A stretch of 43,500 nt of DNA from Neocallimastix lanati (nom. inval.) (GCA_016946835.1 JACVTC010000003.1:3437501-3481000); one strand, 5' to 3'. Positions 18,062-29,400 are shown, counted from the stretch's first letter. Numbers and translations are program-made. Notes: a model not told the origin generated them from the letters alone.

Positions 18062-18100
<39 letters not shown>

Positions 18101-19002
18101 TAATGAATATAAAAATTTCAATGTACAAATAATATCCTTTATTTATTTATTTATTTTATCAAATTAAAAAAAAAATATCAATAATCTTACTCTTCACCAA
18201 GAGCACCCATAGTAGAAGTAATTTGAGTGTAGGTGAACTTTTCCTTTTCTATAATATTATTATTAAGTAATAAAATAATAAATATTATACATTAAATAAA
18301 TAAATAAATTGTATATAAATATAAGAAATTTTAATTAAAAATAAAATAAAAATAAAAATAAAATAAAATAAAGCAAAGTAAAAACAAAATATAAATATAA
18401 ATTAAATTTTTATAATAATATATATGATAATTATATTATAAAACTTACGATTCTTGTTTAAGATATCAATGTGAGCTAAGAAAATAATTATTAAATTAAT
18501 AGCATGAACAGAATAATAAATCCATCTGACACAACTATTTAAAAAAAAAAAATAAAATAGAATAAAAAAAATAAAATAAAATAAAAAAAAATAAAATAAA
18601 ATAATAAAATAAAATAATAATAATTTGTAAATTGATTAATATTCAAGTTAAACAATAAATATTAATAATTATCATTTTTTCAATTTAATTTATAAAATAC
18701 ATTTTATCAATATATATAAAAATTGATTTTGAAAATTTATTATATATATCTTTACTAACTTTACAACAGTTGGATTACTGGTATCAATAATGATAGCAGC
18801 AATAGTTATTCCTAAAATTATTGGAATATCCTTAAACTAACAATAAGAAAAATTAAAAATAAAATAAAACAAAACATTGAGATATTAATAATAAGGAAAA
18901 GAATAAATAATAAAAATAATTATTTTAACATTATCGTAGTTTGAATAGAATATGTGTATATATTATATATATTACTTTTTCAATGGTACTCATAAAACCC
19001 AT
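17316..19002 (-). CDS. PHO88: PHO88/SND3-like ER membrane protein, six exons
   Basis: Exons on the minus strand are 19002-18976, 18836-18760, 18534-18449, 18248-18191, 17963-17694 and 17436-17316 (639 nt, 212 residues plus TAA). All introns are GT..AG and all phases agree. The N-terminal third has two hydrophobic segments (IPIILGITIAAIII and HAINLIIIFLAHI). A KDYDL motif, a hydrophobic segment ending HVCFGWTRPLLLQVYFPIK, then a conserved EAKGQLARPW follow. These match Pho88 family landmarks (VRDYDL, HLYLKYTNPLFMQSISPVK, GDLKRP). The tail is Lys/Arg-rich (KAKKMKKRR). In yeast, Pho88/Snd3 is an ER membrane protein of the SRP-independent targeting (SND) route and was first linked to phosphate uptake. 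Length is close to yeast Pho88 (188). The gene is convergent with the GTPase gene. Confidence 0.9.
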
Positions 19003-21369
19003 TTTTAATTTCTAAATAGTATAAAGTTCATATGATTAGAAAAAAAGAAGCAAGGAAACAAATAAATATTTAAATATTTAAATAAACAAATAAATTTTAA
19101 AAGAAAGAAATAATTTTAGTTTGTTTCTTTTTTTTTATGACAGATTAATTTTTTTCTTTAAATAAAAATATTTGTTTATCTTTCACAGTTCTTCTACTTT
19201 TTATACTTTACTACGTTTAAAATTTATTATTTTAATTAATAATATATATATAAATAATTACCTAATTGTTTATTCTTAAATTATTATTTTTATTTATTTT
19301 ATTTATTTATTTTATTTATTTTATTTATTTACTTTATTTAAGTTTTAAAAAAAAAAAAAAAAATTAAAAGAAATTATAAAATTTTTATTATATATAGATA
19401 ATAAATTTTCTGTAAATACTAAATATTATTAAAACTTTATTTTATTACTAAGCATGATTTTAATATTAATAAATAATAATTAATAAATAATAAATACTAA
19501 ATGTTCAATATTCATTATTCATCAGTTAATATTCAATATTCATTATTTAATATTCAGTATTTAATATTCTATATCCATTATTTAATATTCTATATTCAAT
19601 ATTCTATATTCAATATTCAATATTCAAAATAAAATAAATATTAATATTAAATAAACTTATTTCAGACTGTTATATTTAGTAATACGGTTTTTATGTTATT
19701 ACTTATATTGTCATAATATATTATATTGTATTCATATTATATATTAATTTTCTATTTTAATTTTATTATTTTTTATATCAAAATAACTTCTAATAATATA
19801 CTTATTGATATCTCGGTTTTTATTGGTTGAAATTGAATATTATAAATCATTCTATTAAAACTTAACAAATAAATAAATTACTATCATATTCATTTTATTT
19901 TATTATTGATTTAATTTTATTAATTATTATTTATTAATAATATTTCATATTTATTATTTACTATTATTATTATTATCCTATAGTTTACAATTAATTAAAA
20001 CTCTCTCAATTTAGAGAGGTCTATATAATATAATCTCTATGTTTTTTTATAAGAACAAAACTGGAACAAATAATAATAGAAAAATCTTTTTTTTTATTTT
20101 TTATTTTATTTAATTATCGAATTAATTTTCTAGATCAAAATTAAAATTTTATAAAATATTAATAAAACTATAAATATAAAATATTGTTATTATTTATTTA
20201 ATAATTTAATATTTATTCATTCACTTATTATTATTTTAATTTATAATATTTTATCCACTTCGTAAATTAATTATTATATACTATTTTTATTATTTATCAT
20301 TTATTATTTATTAATAAATACTCTTTTTATTATTTAGTATAATATTATATATTATTTATTATTTATTATTTATTAATAAATATTCTTTTTATTATTATTT
20401 ATTATTTATTATTTATTATTTATTATTTATTATTTATTATTTATTATTTATTATTTATTATTTATTATTTATTATTATTTATTATTATATATTATTATTT
20501 ATTATTTATCTTAAAAAAATAAATATAAATGTATTTAACAAATACTCCCATAAACATTTTAAATATTATAATTTATGAAACTTCATATATAATTGGTGGA
20601 CAATTTGGTAGTAAATATAAATAAATAGCAATAATATTTAATATAATTATTTAGTAGCGAGGTCCTTTTTTTTTTAAATAATATTATTTTCAAATTTTGT
20701 AGTAAGGTCCTTTTTTTTTTTTTTAAATAATATTATTTTCAAATTTTGTAGTAAGGTCCTTTTTTTTCTTCAAATAATATTATTTTCAAATTTTGTAGTA
20801 AGGTCCTTTTTTTTTTTTTAAATAATATTATTTTCAAATTTTGTAGTAAGGTCCTTTTTTTTATATTTTTATTTTATTTAATCACATTAAAAAATATATA
20901 TTATTATTACTTAGAAAGATAGAAAGATAGATATATAAAACATTTATGGTCCTCCTTTTTTATAATTCATTTAGAAAAAAAAATATATTTACATAATAAA
21001 AATTTTATTGAAAGATTTTAAAACCCTAAAGTCTTTTTATACTAAAAATATATATGTGTGAATATGAATATTCTATTTTTATAGCTTATTGTAAGTATTT
21101 TTTAGCAAACTTTATTTATAACAACTACTTCTTATAATTTATACTTAATAACGATTCTTATTAAAAAACTTTTTTAATAGTCATTTTGTTATATAAATTT
21201 ATTTAAGAATAAGAAATATGAATTATTCATGTAGATTTAGTATAGAATGATTTATATTACTTTCCATAAAAGCAAGAATGTTGATTAACTAATCTCTATT
21301 ATAAAAACAATTAATAATAAATGTTATTTCTAAAAATTTTTAAATTAAATTTTTAATAAATAAACCTTG
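19003..21369. other. Intergenic region between PHO88 and the first U2 gene
   Basis: No gene is seen. Contents include TTTAT repeats (about 19285-19335), TATTCAATATTC repeats (about 19510-19630), an ATTATTT heptamer array (about 20370-20510) and a 45-49-bp tandem repeat at 20654-20870. The part nearest the U2 gene shares short segments with the other U2 spacers. Confidence 0.65.
20654..20870. repeat. Tandem repeat, 45-49-bp unit, about 4.5 copies
   Basis: Units begin GTAGTAAGGTCC (first copy GTAGCGAGGTCC) at 20654, 20699, 20748, 20795 and 20843. Each is followed by a poly(T) run of variable length and AAATAATATTATTTTCAAA. Length differences between units come from the poly(T). Confidence 0.9.
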
Positions 21370-21563
21370 AAAAGGTTCTTGGCGTAACCTAGAGGTAGTG
21401 CAATACTAGGAACACCGGTGCTTTAGCTCTTAGCAAGCTAAGAAAACCAAAGCCATTCGCAAAAATAAGTAAGACAACAAGAGGTACAAGATACCTCGTT
21501 TCAGTTGTCACACTGAAAAGAACAGATACTACACTTGATCTTAGCCAATAGGCCTGAGAGGAT
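21370..21563 (-). ncRNA. U2 spliceosomal snRNA, copy 1
   Basis: Read on the minus strand, the 5' part contains GGCTAAGATCAAGTGTAGTA followed by TCTGTTC, the near-invariant U2 segment that pairs with the branch point and with U6. The stem TTTCAGTGTGACAACTGAAA follows, then an Sm-like site ATTTTTG, a long stem-loop with CTTAGCTTGCTAAG, and the 3' hairpin CCTAGTATTGCACTACCTCT, which corresponds to stem-loop IV. The 5' end is placed at AUCCUCUC by comparison with known U2, and the 3' end is approximate. It is identical to copy 3 over the RNA body. A TATA-like element lies 36-43 bp upstream, consistent with Pol II transcription. Confidence 0.95.
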
Positions 21564-21674
21564 TGTAGAGAATAAAAATGGATCACGAATTACCTACATA
21601 TTTATACTAAAAATATTTATAATTATTATAGTCATATTTATGAATGAAATAATATTCATATGATTGGGTAATTA
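21564..21674 (-). promoter_or_regulatory. U2 promoter block, copy 1
   Basis: The 89-bp block at 21586-21674 is nearly identical upstream of all three U2 genes. On the minus strand it contains TATAAATA (21606-21599) at a fixed distance of 36 bp from the U2 start, plus an upstream TTACCCAATCATATGAATAT element at its distal end that may be a snRNA-type proximal element. Conservation in otherwise drifting AT-rich spacer supports function. Confidence 0.75.
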
Positions 21675-21879
21675 AGTTATACATTTTCAGAAAATAATGT
21701 AAAAATATAATTATGTATACATAATTCTATATTCATTTACAATTGTATTATGTTTATAATAATTATAAAAAATATATTTACATATTATTATTAGTAGTAA
21801 CTAATAATAATATGTAAATATGTATTATATATTACTATTTATATATATTTTTTAATAAAAAAAAAAAAAATATAAAAAA

Positions 21880-21919
<40 letters not shown>

Positions 21920-22483
21920 TAAATATAAAATACATTTAACTTTGAGAAATGCTTCTAAAAGTAGATATTAAATATCTACATATATAGTATATGTAAATGT
22001 AGTATGTAATAAAAATATAAATATTAAAATATAAATATTAAAATTAAATGAAAAGCCAATTAAATATAGATTATAGAACTTCATTTATACTTTGATACAT
22101 AAATTACTAATAAAATAAATAACAATATTTAATATAATTGTATCTTGAAGAAAAACTTTTTTTTTTTATGGATAATACTATAGTAAGAACCATATTTAAA
22201 TATATAGATCTTTTTATTTAACAATATTGAAATAATAACATTAATATTAATAAATAATAAATAAATAAATATATCAATTAAAATCGATCCATTTAAAACA
22301 AAATTAATTATTAAAAAAAATAATAGTAAAATTAATAAGAATTAAAATTCAATTAATAAATTTTAACCCTTAAATCTATCCTAAATTCTTAAATTTGATG
22401 GCATTTTCATTAATTCTAAAATATATATATATACATTTCTAATCCTTCAACGTATTTTTATTGTAAATAAACAAATAAATAAT

Positions 22484-22529
<46 letters not shown>

Positions 22530-22865
22530 AAAATTTATATCTAATTTTATTGTATTAATAGTTTATTTATAACTACTACTTTCCCTAAATACTTGATATC
22601 TATTATTATGATTTAGATATTTCTATTATTATTTATTTATTTTTCTATTTTTCTTTTTTTTTAATTTTAATTTTAATTTTAATTTTTATTTTTTTTTTTT
22701 TTTTTTATAGTTGCTTTTGATAAATAAAAATATTATTATCGAAATATTTACGTATAATATTAATTTTTTTTTTTTATTATTATTATTTATTTATAGCCAT
22801 AATTATTGCTAACTTTAAGCTTTATTATTTATTTATTCATTTATTAATTACATGAATATATATAT

Positions 22866-22899
<34 letters not shown>

Positions 22900-23094
22900 A
22901 AAAATAAAAAATAAAAAACGCACTTATTAAAAAAAATGAATATTATTTGTCCAGATTGAAAATAACAATTTTTTAAAAAGTAATGTGAAAAAAAAAAAAA
23001 AAAAAAAGTAATAAAATATTCAAAATAAAATGTGTAAATAAATTCAGGGAAAAAGTCCATAGGTATCAAACCTCATTTTTAGATTATAAGTATT
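21675..23094. other. U2 spacer between copies 1 and 2, part of the duplicated unit
   Basis: No gene is seen. Segments at about 22077-22116 (ACTTCATTTATAC, ACATAAATT) and 22150-22215 (GGATAATACTA, then AAGAACC and ATTTAAATATATA) recur in the spacer upstream of copy 2 (24474-24510, 24605-24690). This shows that the duplicated unit extends at least 600 bp upstream of the RNA. Long poly(A) runs lie at about 22489-22526 and 22873-22898. Confidence 0.65.
21774..21821. repeat. Hairpin with 22-bp perfect arms
   Basis: The arms ATATTTACATATTATTATTA.. (21774-21795) and its exact complement (21800-21821) are separated by AGTA. It lies about 210 bp upstream of U2 copy 1. Confidence 0.85.
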
Positions 23095-23600
23095 TCTTTT
23101 TAAAGGGAATTCTTATCCTGCACTAGTCCCTGCTAGCCTGTCTTGCTGCATTTTCAGAAATGCTCTCCTGATTAGTTTGGGCTTGTACCATCGGAATAGC
23201 AAGCCCTATTGAATACTACACCCTAGGCATAATTTCTGTAAAAAAGAGCCTCAGATCGCATCAAGAATGGCGTTTTAGAATAATCAATAGAAATATTTTG
23301 GATATTAAATAAAACATCACAATTCCTTATTATAATTTAAATTAATGATGTCTGCATCTCTTCCACCATGAAGAAAGTTATATAATCGTTATCACGTCAC
23401 ATATGTAATTGCGCACTCATTATTCAGAAAATTACTAATATTATCATGATTTTTACAAATTGACCTACTCACTAAATTACTAACGATACTATTATTATTA
23501 ATATTATTATTCCTATTGTTATTATTATTAATACTATACACTTTATTACTACGATCAGAATCAGTACTTAATTCTACTTTATTAACAAGAAATCATTTCG
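23095..23600 (-). mobile_element. Diverged LINE 3' fragment in the U2 spacer
   Basis: This minus-strand stretch aligns by eye with the 3' coding end of the large LINE at about 26990-27480. CCCTGCTAGCCTGTCTTGCT corresponds to CCCTGCTGGCCTGTCTTACT, followed by weaker matches around GGAATAGCAA and ATCAAGAATGG and an ATT-rich tract. At protein level, ENAARQASR corresponds to EETVRQASR. It is full of stops and only the C-terminal region is present, so it is an old 5'-truncated copy of a related element. Its exact ends could not be fixed. It explains why the copy 1-2 spacer is about 1.25 kb longer than the copy 2-3 spacer. Confidence 0.7.
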
Positions 23601-23787
23601 GTATATTTTTTTATTATATAAATTCTAAAACTACTTATTATTTAAGAAAAGTTCAATAAAATGAAAAATCAAAACTTTCAATCAAAAAAATATTTATATT
23701 TTATTACACAATCAATATATAAATAACTATAATCAGTATTTTTAATTACCAATTTTTAAATTAAATATAATTTATAAATAAACCTTT

Positions 23788-23981
23788 AAAAGGTTCTTGG
23801 CGTAACCTAGAGGTAGTGCAATACTAGGAACACCGGTGCTTTAGCACTTAGCAAGCTAAGAAAACCAAAGCTATTCGCAAAAATAAGTAAGACAACAAGA
23901 GGTACAAGATACCTCGTTTCAGTTGTCACACTGAAAAGAACAGATACTACACTTGATCTTAGCCAATAGGCCTGAGAGGAT
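23788..23981 (-). ncRNA. U2 spliceosomal snRNA, copy 2
   Basis: Same length and landmarks as copy 1: branch-point-pairing segment, Sm-like site and 3' hairpin. It differs from copies 1 and 3 at two positions inside the RNA (plus-strand A at 23846 and T at 23872), both in the stem-loop after the Sm site and outside the catalytic region. It therefore looks functional. Confidence 0.94.
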
Positions 23982-24092
23982 TGTGAAGAACTAATACGGA
24001 TCTCGAATTACCTACATATTTATACTAAAAATATTTATAATTATTATAGTCATATTTATGAATGAAATTATATTCATATGATTGGGTAATTA
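23982..24092 (-). promoter_or_regulatory. U2 promoter block, copy 2
   Basis: The conserved 89-bp block is at 24004-24092, with TATAAATA at 24024-24017. It differs from the copy 1 block at one position. Confidence 0.75.
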
Positions 24093-24497
24093 GATTATAC
24101 ATTATTTTCTGAAAATATAAAGTTATAACTATGTATACATAATTCTATATTCATTTACAATGTATAAATTTTTAATAATATTTTAAAAAAAAAAAACAAT
24201 AATCCACATTAATGTTTATATATTATATGTTTATAATTTACTCATTATAATTATTATTATTATTATTATTGTTATTGTATATTTTTTTTTTAAAAAAAAA
24301 ATACATTGAAAAGGAAAAGAATAGAAATTAAAAAAAAAAATAAATACATTGAAAAGAAAAGAATAGTAAAATAAATATAAAAAGTATATTTAACTTTATA
24401 TTAAGTGTAAAAATTAAATTAAATTAATAGTTTTAATAGTTTATATAATCATTTTAAATAATATGATTTAAAAAAACTTCATTTATACATAAATTGC

Positions 24498-24591
24498 TAA
24501 TAAAAACAAATAATTTTTTTTTTCTTTTTTTTAACGGCAGCGAACTTGTTTCATTTTTATTAATTAAATATATGATAATAAAAACAAATAA
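24498..24591 (-). mobile_element. 62-bp 5'-truncated LINE insertion with 16-bp target-site duplication
   Basis: TAATAAAAACAAATAA occurs exactly at 24498-24513 and again at 24576-24591. Between them are a T-rich run (24514-24532, a minus-strand poly(A) tail) and 43 bp beginning AACGGCAGCGAACTTGTTTC. That 43-bp body matches the 3' end of the large LINE at 26758-26800 with about three differences. This is a textbook target-primed insertion carrying only the last 43 bases of the element. The matching spacer of copy 1 (about 22095-22160) lacks it and serves as an empty site. Confidence 0.92.
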
Positions 24592-24938
24592 ATAAAATTA
24601 AAATCTTAACAAAAACTTTTTTTTTTAACGGATAATACTATTTTTAATACAGTAGAAAGAACCTTATTTTAAATATATATATATTTAACTATATTAAATT
24701 AATAATATTAATATCAAATTAATTATTAATAAAATAATAGTAAATCCATAATTTTTATAATTATTTTCTAAATTCGTTATTACATATTTATACTTTCAAT
24801 TTTTTTTATATAAAAATATTATTTTTATATGAAAAATTCTATTTATATATCAAAAAAACTTTCTTTTAAAAATTATACATTAAACATTACTTTAAACTAA
24901 AAATTTTTAAATTAATTTTAAATTATAAATAAACCTTT

Positions 24939-25132
24939 AAAAGGTTCTTGGCGTAACCTAGAGGTAGTGCAATACTAGGAACACCGGTGCTTTAGCTCTT
25001 AGCAAGCTAAGAAAACCAAAGCCATTCGCAAAAATAAGTAAGACAACAAGAGGTACAAGATACCTCGTTTCAGTTGTCACACTGAAAAGAACAGATACTA
25101 CACTTGATCTTAGCCAATAGGCCTGAGAGGAT
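24939..25132 (-). ncRNA. U2 spliceosomal snRNA, copy 3
   Basis: Identical to copy 1 across the RNA body, including the GUGUAGUAUCUGUUC branch-point-pairing segment, Sm-like site and 3' hairpin. The 3' flank TAAATAAACCTT..AAAAGG is also shared by all three copies and may act as a 3'-end processing signal. Confidence 0.95.
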
Positions 25133-25243
25133 TGTAAAGAACTAATATGGGTCTCGAATTACCTACATATTTATACTTAAAATATTTATAATTATTATAG
25201 CCATATTTATGAATGAAATTATATTCATATGATTGGGTAATTA
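25133..25243 (-). promoter_or_regulatory. U2 promoter block, copy 3
   Basis: The conserved 89-bp block is at 25155-25243, with TATAAATA at 25175-25168. It differs from copy 2 at two positions. Similarity to the other spacers ends just beyond 25245, marking the outer limit of the duplication. Confidence 0.75.
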
Positions 25244-25809
25244 AATTAATTGAAATTTTTTTTTTGAAAATATACAGTTATATTATAATATTAAATTATA
25301 ACTATAAATATTATAGTTTTATGTTTTATATTCATGTACAATTATTAAAATTTGTAATAATATTATATATAATATCAATAATTTATATTAACAAATAATT
25401 TTTATTTTTTATAATATTATTACAAATTTGTAAATTGCAAGTTTTGAATGAAAAGAATTTTGAAAAAATATTTTTTCAAAAAGTTTTATATAGTAATATA
25501 AAATTAATATAATAATAACATAATAATGATATAATAGTAATAATGATAATAATAATTATTAACTGACTCCTCATATTAATTTATTAATGAAAATTTATAG
25601 TGAATATGAATAAATTTATAACTTATTACATAGATTTATCATATGACGTCATTTATTTTTACATTGATTTATGTATATATTTTATATTATTTATATATAT
25701 ACAAATAATGTATACTTTATATGAAATATTATATGATTGATTTCAGTATGTTGACAATAGTAATAACAATATAATAATAAATTATTAATAGTTTGTATAA
25801 ATTATTAAC

Positions 25810-26067
25810 ATTCTATATCTAAGCAATAAATAATAATTAATTATTATTAGTATTATTAGTTGGTATTATTATCATTATTCTATATCTAATCAATAAATAA
25901 TAATTAATTATTATTAGTATTATTAGTTGGTATTATTATCATTATTCTATATCTAATCAATAAATAATAATTAATTATTATTAGTTGGTATTATTATCAT
26001 TATTCTATATCTAAACAATAAATAATAATTAATTATTATTCGTATTATTAGTTGGTGGTATTATTAC
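25810..26067. repeat. Tandem repeat, about 67-bp unit, four copies
   Basis: Units start ATTCTATATCTAA and end near TTGGTATTATTATCATT. The third unit lacks a 9-bp GTATTATTA block and is 58 bp. Confidence 0.9.
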
Positions 26068-26261
26068 TAACATATTTTATATTTATTTTATGGATTTCGG
26101 ATTTTATAGAAGTAATGATATTAAAAAAAATATGTTCTAAGAAAAGTCAATATATATACATATTATTTTTTTTGTTTATAAAAATAATAACAGTTCCTAT
26201 TAGAAAAAAAAAAAAAAAAAAGAAAAACATTAAAATTAATAAATTGACAAAATAACAGAAT

Positions 26262-26420
26262 CAAGGGTTAGGTGAATTAAACATTTATTTTATTTATTAA
26301 ATATTTTTATTATTTGCTTAAACACACCTTTGCGAAAGCATACCAAAGTGTGGTGACTACCATTATATTCCCATATGCCTTGAGAGGATTGAGAGGGAGC
26401 TAAGAACAGTGCACAATGGA
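26262..26420. other. Unassigned structured GC-richer islet
   Basis: The stretch contains a strong hairpin, CACACCTTTG..CAAAGTGTGGTG (about 26323-26353), and a segment GCCTTGAGAGGATTGAG at 26376-26392. That segment resembles the U2 5' end region (GGCCTGAGAGGATTG), but the adjoining U2 sequence is not conserved. An A-rich run follows at about 26423. I could not match it to U1, U4, U5, U6, 5S or tRNA. It could be an unrecognised non-coding RNA, a short Pol III-type repeat, or debris. Confidence 0.35.
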
Positions 26421-26705
26421 AGTAAAAAAAAAGAAAAAATTAAATACATTAAAAAAATATTATATTTGTTAAATTCTATATTTTTAAAAATCAAGCTAAA
26501 ATAAATAAATAAATAAATAACATATACATATATTTTTGTTTTATAATTTATTTCATTTTCGATTTTCAATTTTCATTTTTTTTTTATTTTTAATATTATT
26601 TATAAAATTAAGAAAGCTTTTTTTTTTTTTTATTTTTTTTTATTTTTTACGATCATTGTTTTTATAAAAAAAAAAAAAAAGAAAATCTATAAATTTTTAT
26701 ATATA

Positions 26706-26760
<55 letters not shown>

Positions 26761-26994
26761 GGCAGCAAACTTGTTTCATCTTTATTAATTAAATATTTGA
26801 TAAAATACATATAATAAAATAATAATAAAAAAAAAAAAGATAAAAAAATAAACAAAAAATAAAACACAAAATAAAATAAAATAATGGTATAATATATTCT
26901 AGTTTCATTTAATTAATATTTGTAAGACTTCACAAGGGCATTATTATACTGAAATATAATAATTAATTTTGAGTTCGCAATGTTAATCCTAATT

Positions 26995-27427
26995 TTAAGA
27001 TACAAAATTATGATCTTCATTGGTTGTGCTAGCCCTGCTGGCCTGTCTTACTGTTTCTTCAGCATTGACGCTCTTGGTAGTAGTAGTATGATTCGATTTG
27101 AACCTATTGAACAAAGACCATTGCTGGCCAATAGCAATAAGGTATAATCGATTGGAGAAGTGCCGCAGTAACCACCAAGAACGGAGTATCAAAATAAGCA
27201 CCTGATTTCATCTGGCACTTAAATAGATTCTCCCATTCCCTTGTACTGTTACTAATACTTCGACCTCCAAGAAGGAAATTAAACACTTTTTCGCACACAC
27301 TAGAATCAACATACACATTATTTTCAATACTATTACTAACATTACTAATAATACTATTACTAATCACTAAAACTAATATTACTATTACTATTATTACTAT
27401 TTCTATTATTACTATTACTATTATTAC

Positions 27428-27481
<54 letters not shown>

Positions 27482-28320
27482 TGTTGCTGTAATCATAATT
27501 ACTATTAACAATATCATTTGTTAGGTTGCCACGGTAGAAAGCATTATATAAAAATAAAATTTTATCATTAACTTTACTACGAATATGATTGAAAAATGGA
27601 CAATCAATTAACCAATGACTTATCCATTGTTTTATTACTTTTACAACAGGGACAAAAATTAGGACACATTTGATCTATTATTTTTGCAGCTTTAGCAATT
27701 CTAGCATCTAATCTATATCCGCTTCGTGCTCTCAATAGCCAATAGAAACCATATGAAAGATCAGGATATTCATAACAGAGTTTAATAAATTTTGATGTTT
27801 CTTCGAATTTGTTTTTGTCATAAAACTCAGCTTTTATAGAATTGATTTTCATATCTCTTTTCCAATAAAAATCCTTGATTTTATTATTGTAATTACCTCT
27901 TTTCTCTAGTTTACGTTTAAGAGTTCTACTTTCTTTTGTCCATGTATATTTTCTAGATTTTGGAATATTATTAACTAAAAAGGAAATAATACAATTTGAA
28001 TCTTTCCATTTATCAAAACATTTGACTTGAGACAAAGCACACTTAGCTGACAATGGAGGAATATGTAAGCCTTTTGAAATAGAATATACATTAATAAAAG
28101 ATTTGGCTTTTTGTATATCTGCAATCCATCTTACTCCTTTATTAATTAATTTCTAAGTATTATTTGTTCTAGCTTTATTTGAACCAAGTAAAGGTGCAAA
28201 GTAAGAGACTTTACTAAGTACATAAGAGTTAATTATAATCTTCTTAAATGGAATATGAATTTTTGAATTTGAAAGAAATTTACTAACAGAAAAGAGAGCT
28301 TTAGTAACTTTTAGAGTTAA
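26995..28320 (-). pseudogene. LINE C-terminal region with Cys-rich knuckle, broken
   Basis: The frame at 28053-27604 has the post-RT segment (WTKESRTLKRKLEKRGNYNN, LSYGFYWLLRARSGYRLD) and ends with a Cys cluster, CPNFCPCCKSN, resembling the start of a LINE zinc knuckle. A stop at 27604-27606 separates it from an ATT-derived Ile/Asn-rich tract (27430-27490) and a last segment (VCEKVFNFLLGGRSI), which shifts frame near 27180 to end NAEETVRQASRAST. That last piece is what the diverged copy in the U2 spacer retains. Confidence 0.75.
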
Positions 28321-28439
28321 AGTAATTTAATAATAGGGTTCAACGATAAGCTTTTATCAAATGGTATACCTAAATAGGTATAACATTTAGTTATTGGGAT
28401 TGGTTGACCAACAAGATAAAAAGTAGGATCTCTTTTATT

Positions 28440-29400
28440 TTGAAAAAGAGGTGTGTCTGGTCGAATCACCATCGTTGCACACTTGTTAATTCCAAAATTC
28501 ATCATATTAAATTTAGCCCATTCATTTACCTTCTTAAGCATTTTTTTTTTAACTTAGTTCTTGATGGTGCGCATAGAACAATATCATCTGCAAAGAGTCC
28601 ACCACAACATCTAGATTCGCCTAAAGGAATTCCAAGTTCTGAAAAATTATTAAAAATGTCATTAATAAAAAGATTGAAAAGAATTTGTGATAGTGGACAA
28701 CCTCGTCTAACTCCTTTCATAATATTAAAAGATTCCGAATATTGATCATCAATTTGAACATTGGCTTTGGAAGTCAAATATAGGATTTTTTATAAATTGA
28801 TAACATTTACCTCTAATACCTAAAGCATCTAATTTATATAAAATATTACCTATTGGAACAGAATCATAAGCCTTTTTTAAATCTAGAAAAGCAAGGTAAG
28901 TTTCATTATTATCATTTTTACGTCTTTGACAAATTTCTCGAATTGAAATAAATAAACTAACACATTTTTCTTTTGTACGAAATCCAAATTGCTCTGGCCT
29001 AATAAAATTATTTATAAGTCCATATTCTGAAATTCTTTTGGAGACTATTTTCGAAATGAGTTTAATACCATTGTTAATCAGAGAGATACCTCGATAGTTG
29101 TCACAATCAGATAGATCATCTCCTTTTTGAGGAATAGATATAATACTTGCTTCATTCCAAGAGCTAGGAAATTCTCCATTCCAAATTCTTGAGTATATCT
29201 TCTGTAAACAATTTAAACCAGAAGAAGAATTATTAACTGAATTTTCGTCATCCGGAGGAATTAAGGCTTTATAAAATTCAATAGGAATTCCATCCAGGCC
29301 TGAAGCTTTATAATTTGGAGTAGCTAAAATTGCTTCTTTAATTTCTTCAATACTGATGTCTTGATTTATATCCCATTCATTGTGTCTCGTATACCTAATT
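28440..29400 (-). pseudogene. LINE reverse transcriptase domain, broken
   Basis: An open stretch of about 210 codons (29400-28760) carries LDGIPIEFYKALI, DCDNYRGISLI, RPEQFGFR and FLDLKKAYDSVP, the last holding the first catalytic Asp. A frameshift near 28785 leads into VRRGCPLSQILFNLFINDI and FADDIVL, which contains the catalytic Asp pair, followed by YTYLGIPF in a further frame. Catalytic motifs are thus intact, but the frame is broken at least twice. A frame around 29475-30167 carries the linker between the endonuclease and the RT. Confidence 0.92.

Larger units (their letters stand above)
25244..26687. other. Intergenic region between the U2 cluster and the LINE
   Basis: No protein gene is seen. 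It contains an inverted repeat (about 25348-25367 against 25410-25430, arms of about 19 bp), a 67-bp tandem repeat at 25810-26067, a GC-richer islet at 26262-26420, and A/T homopolymers. Confidence 0.65.

Noticed and set aside
21389-21586. 65-codon open frame on the minus strand
   Set aside because: It lies wholly over U2 snRNA copy 1 and is a chance frame in the RNA gene.
26262-26420. Call of a U2 pseudogene
   Set aside because: Only about 15 bases match; the highly conserved adjoining U2 segment is absent.
28404-28745. 113-codon plus-strand frame
   Set aside because: Antisense to the LINE reverse transcriptase.
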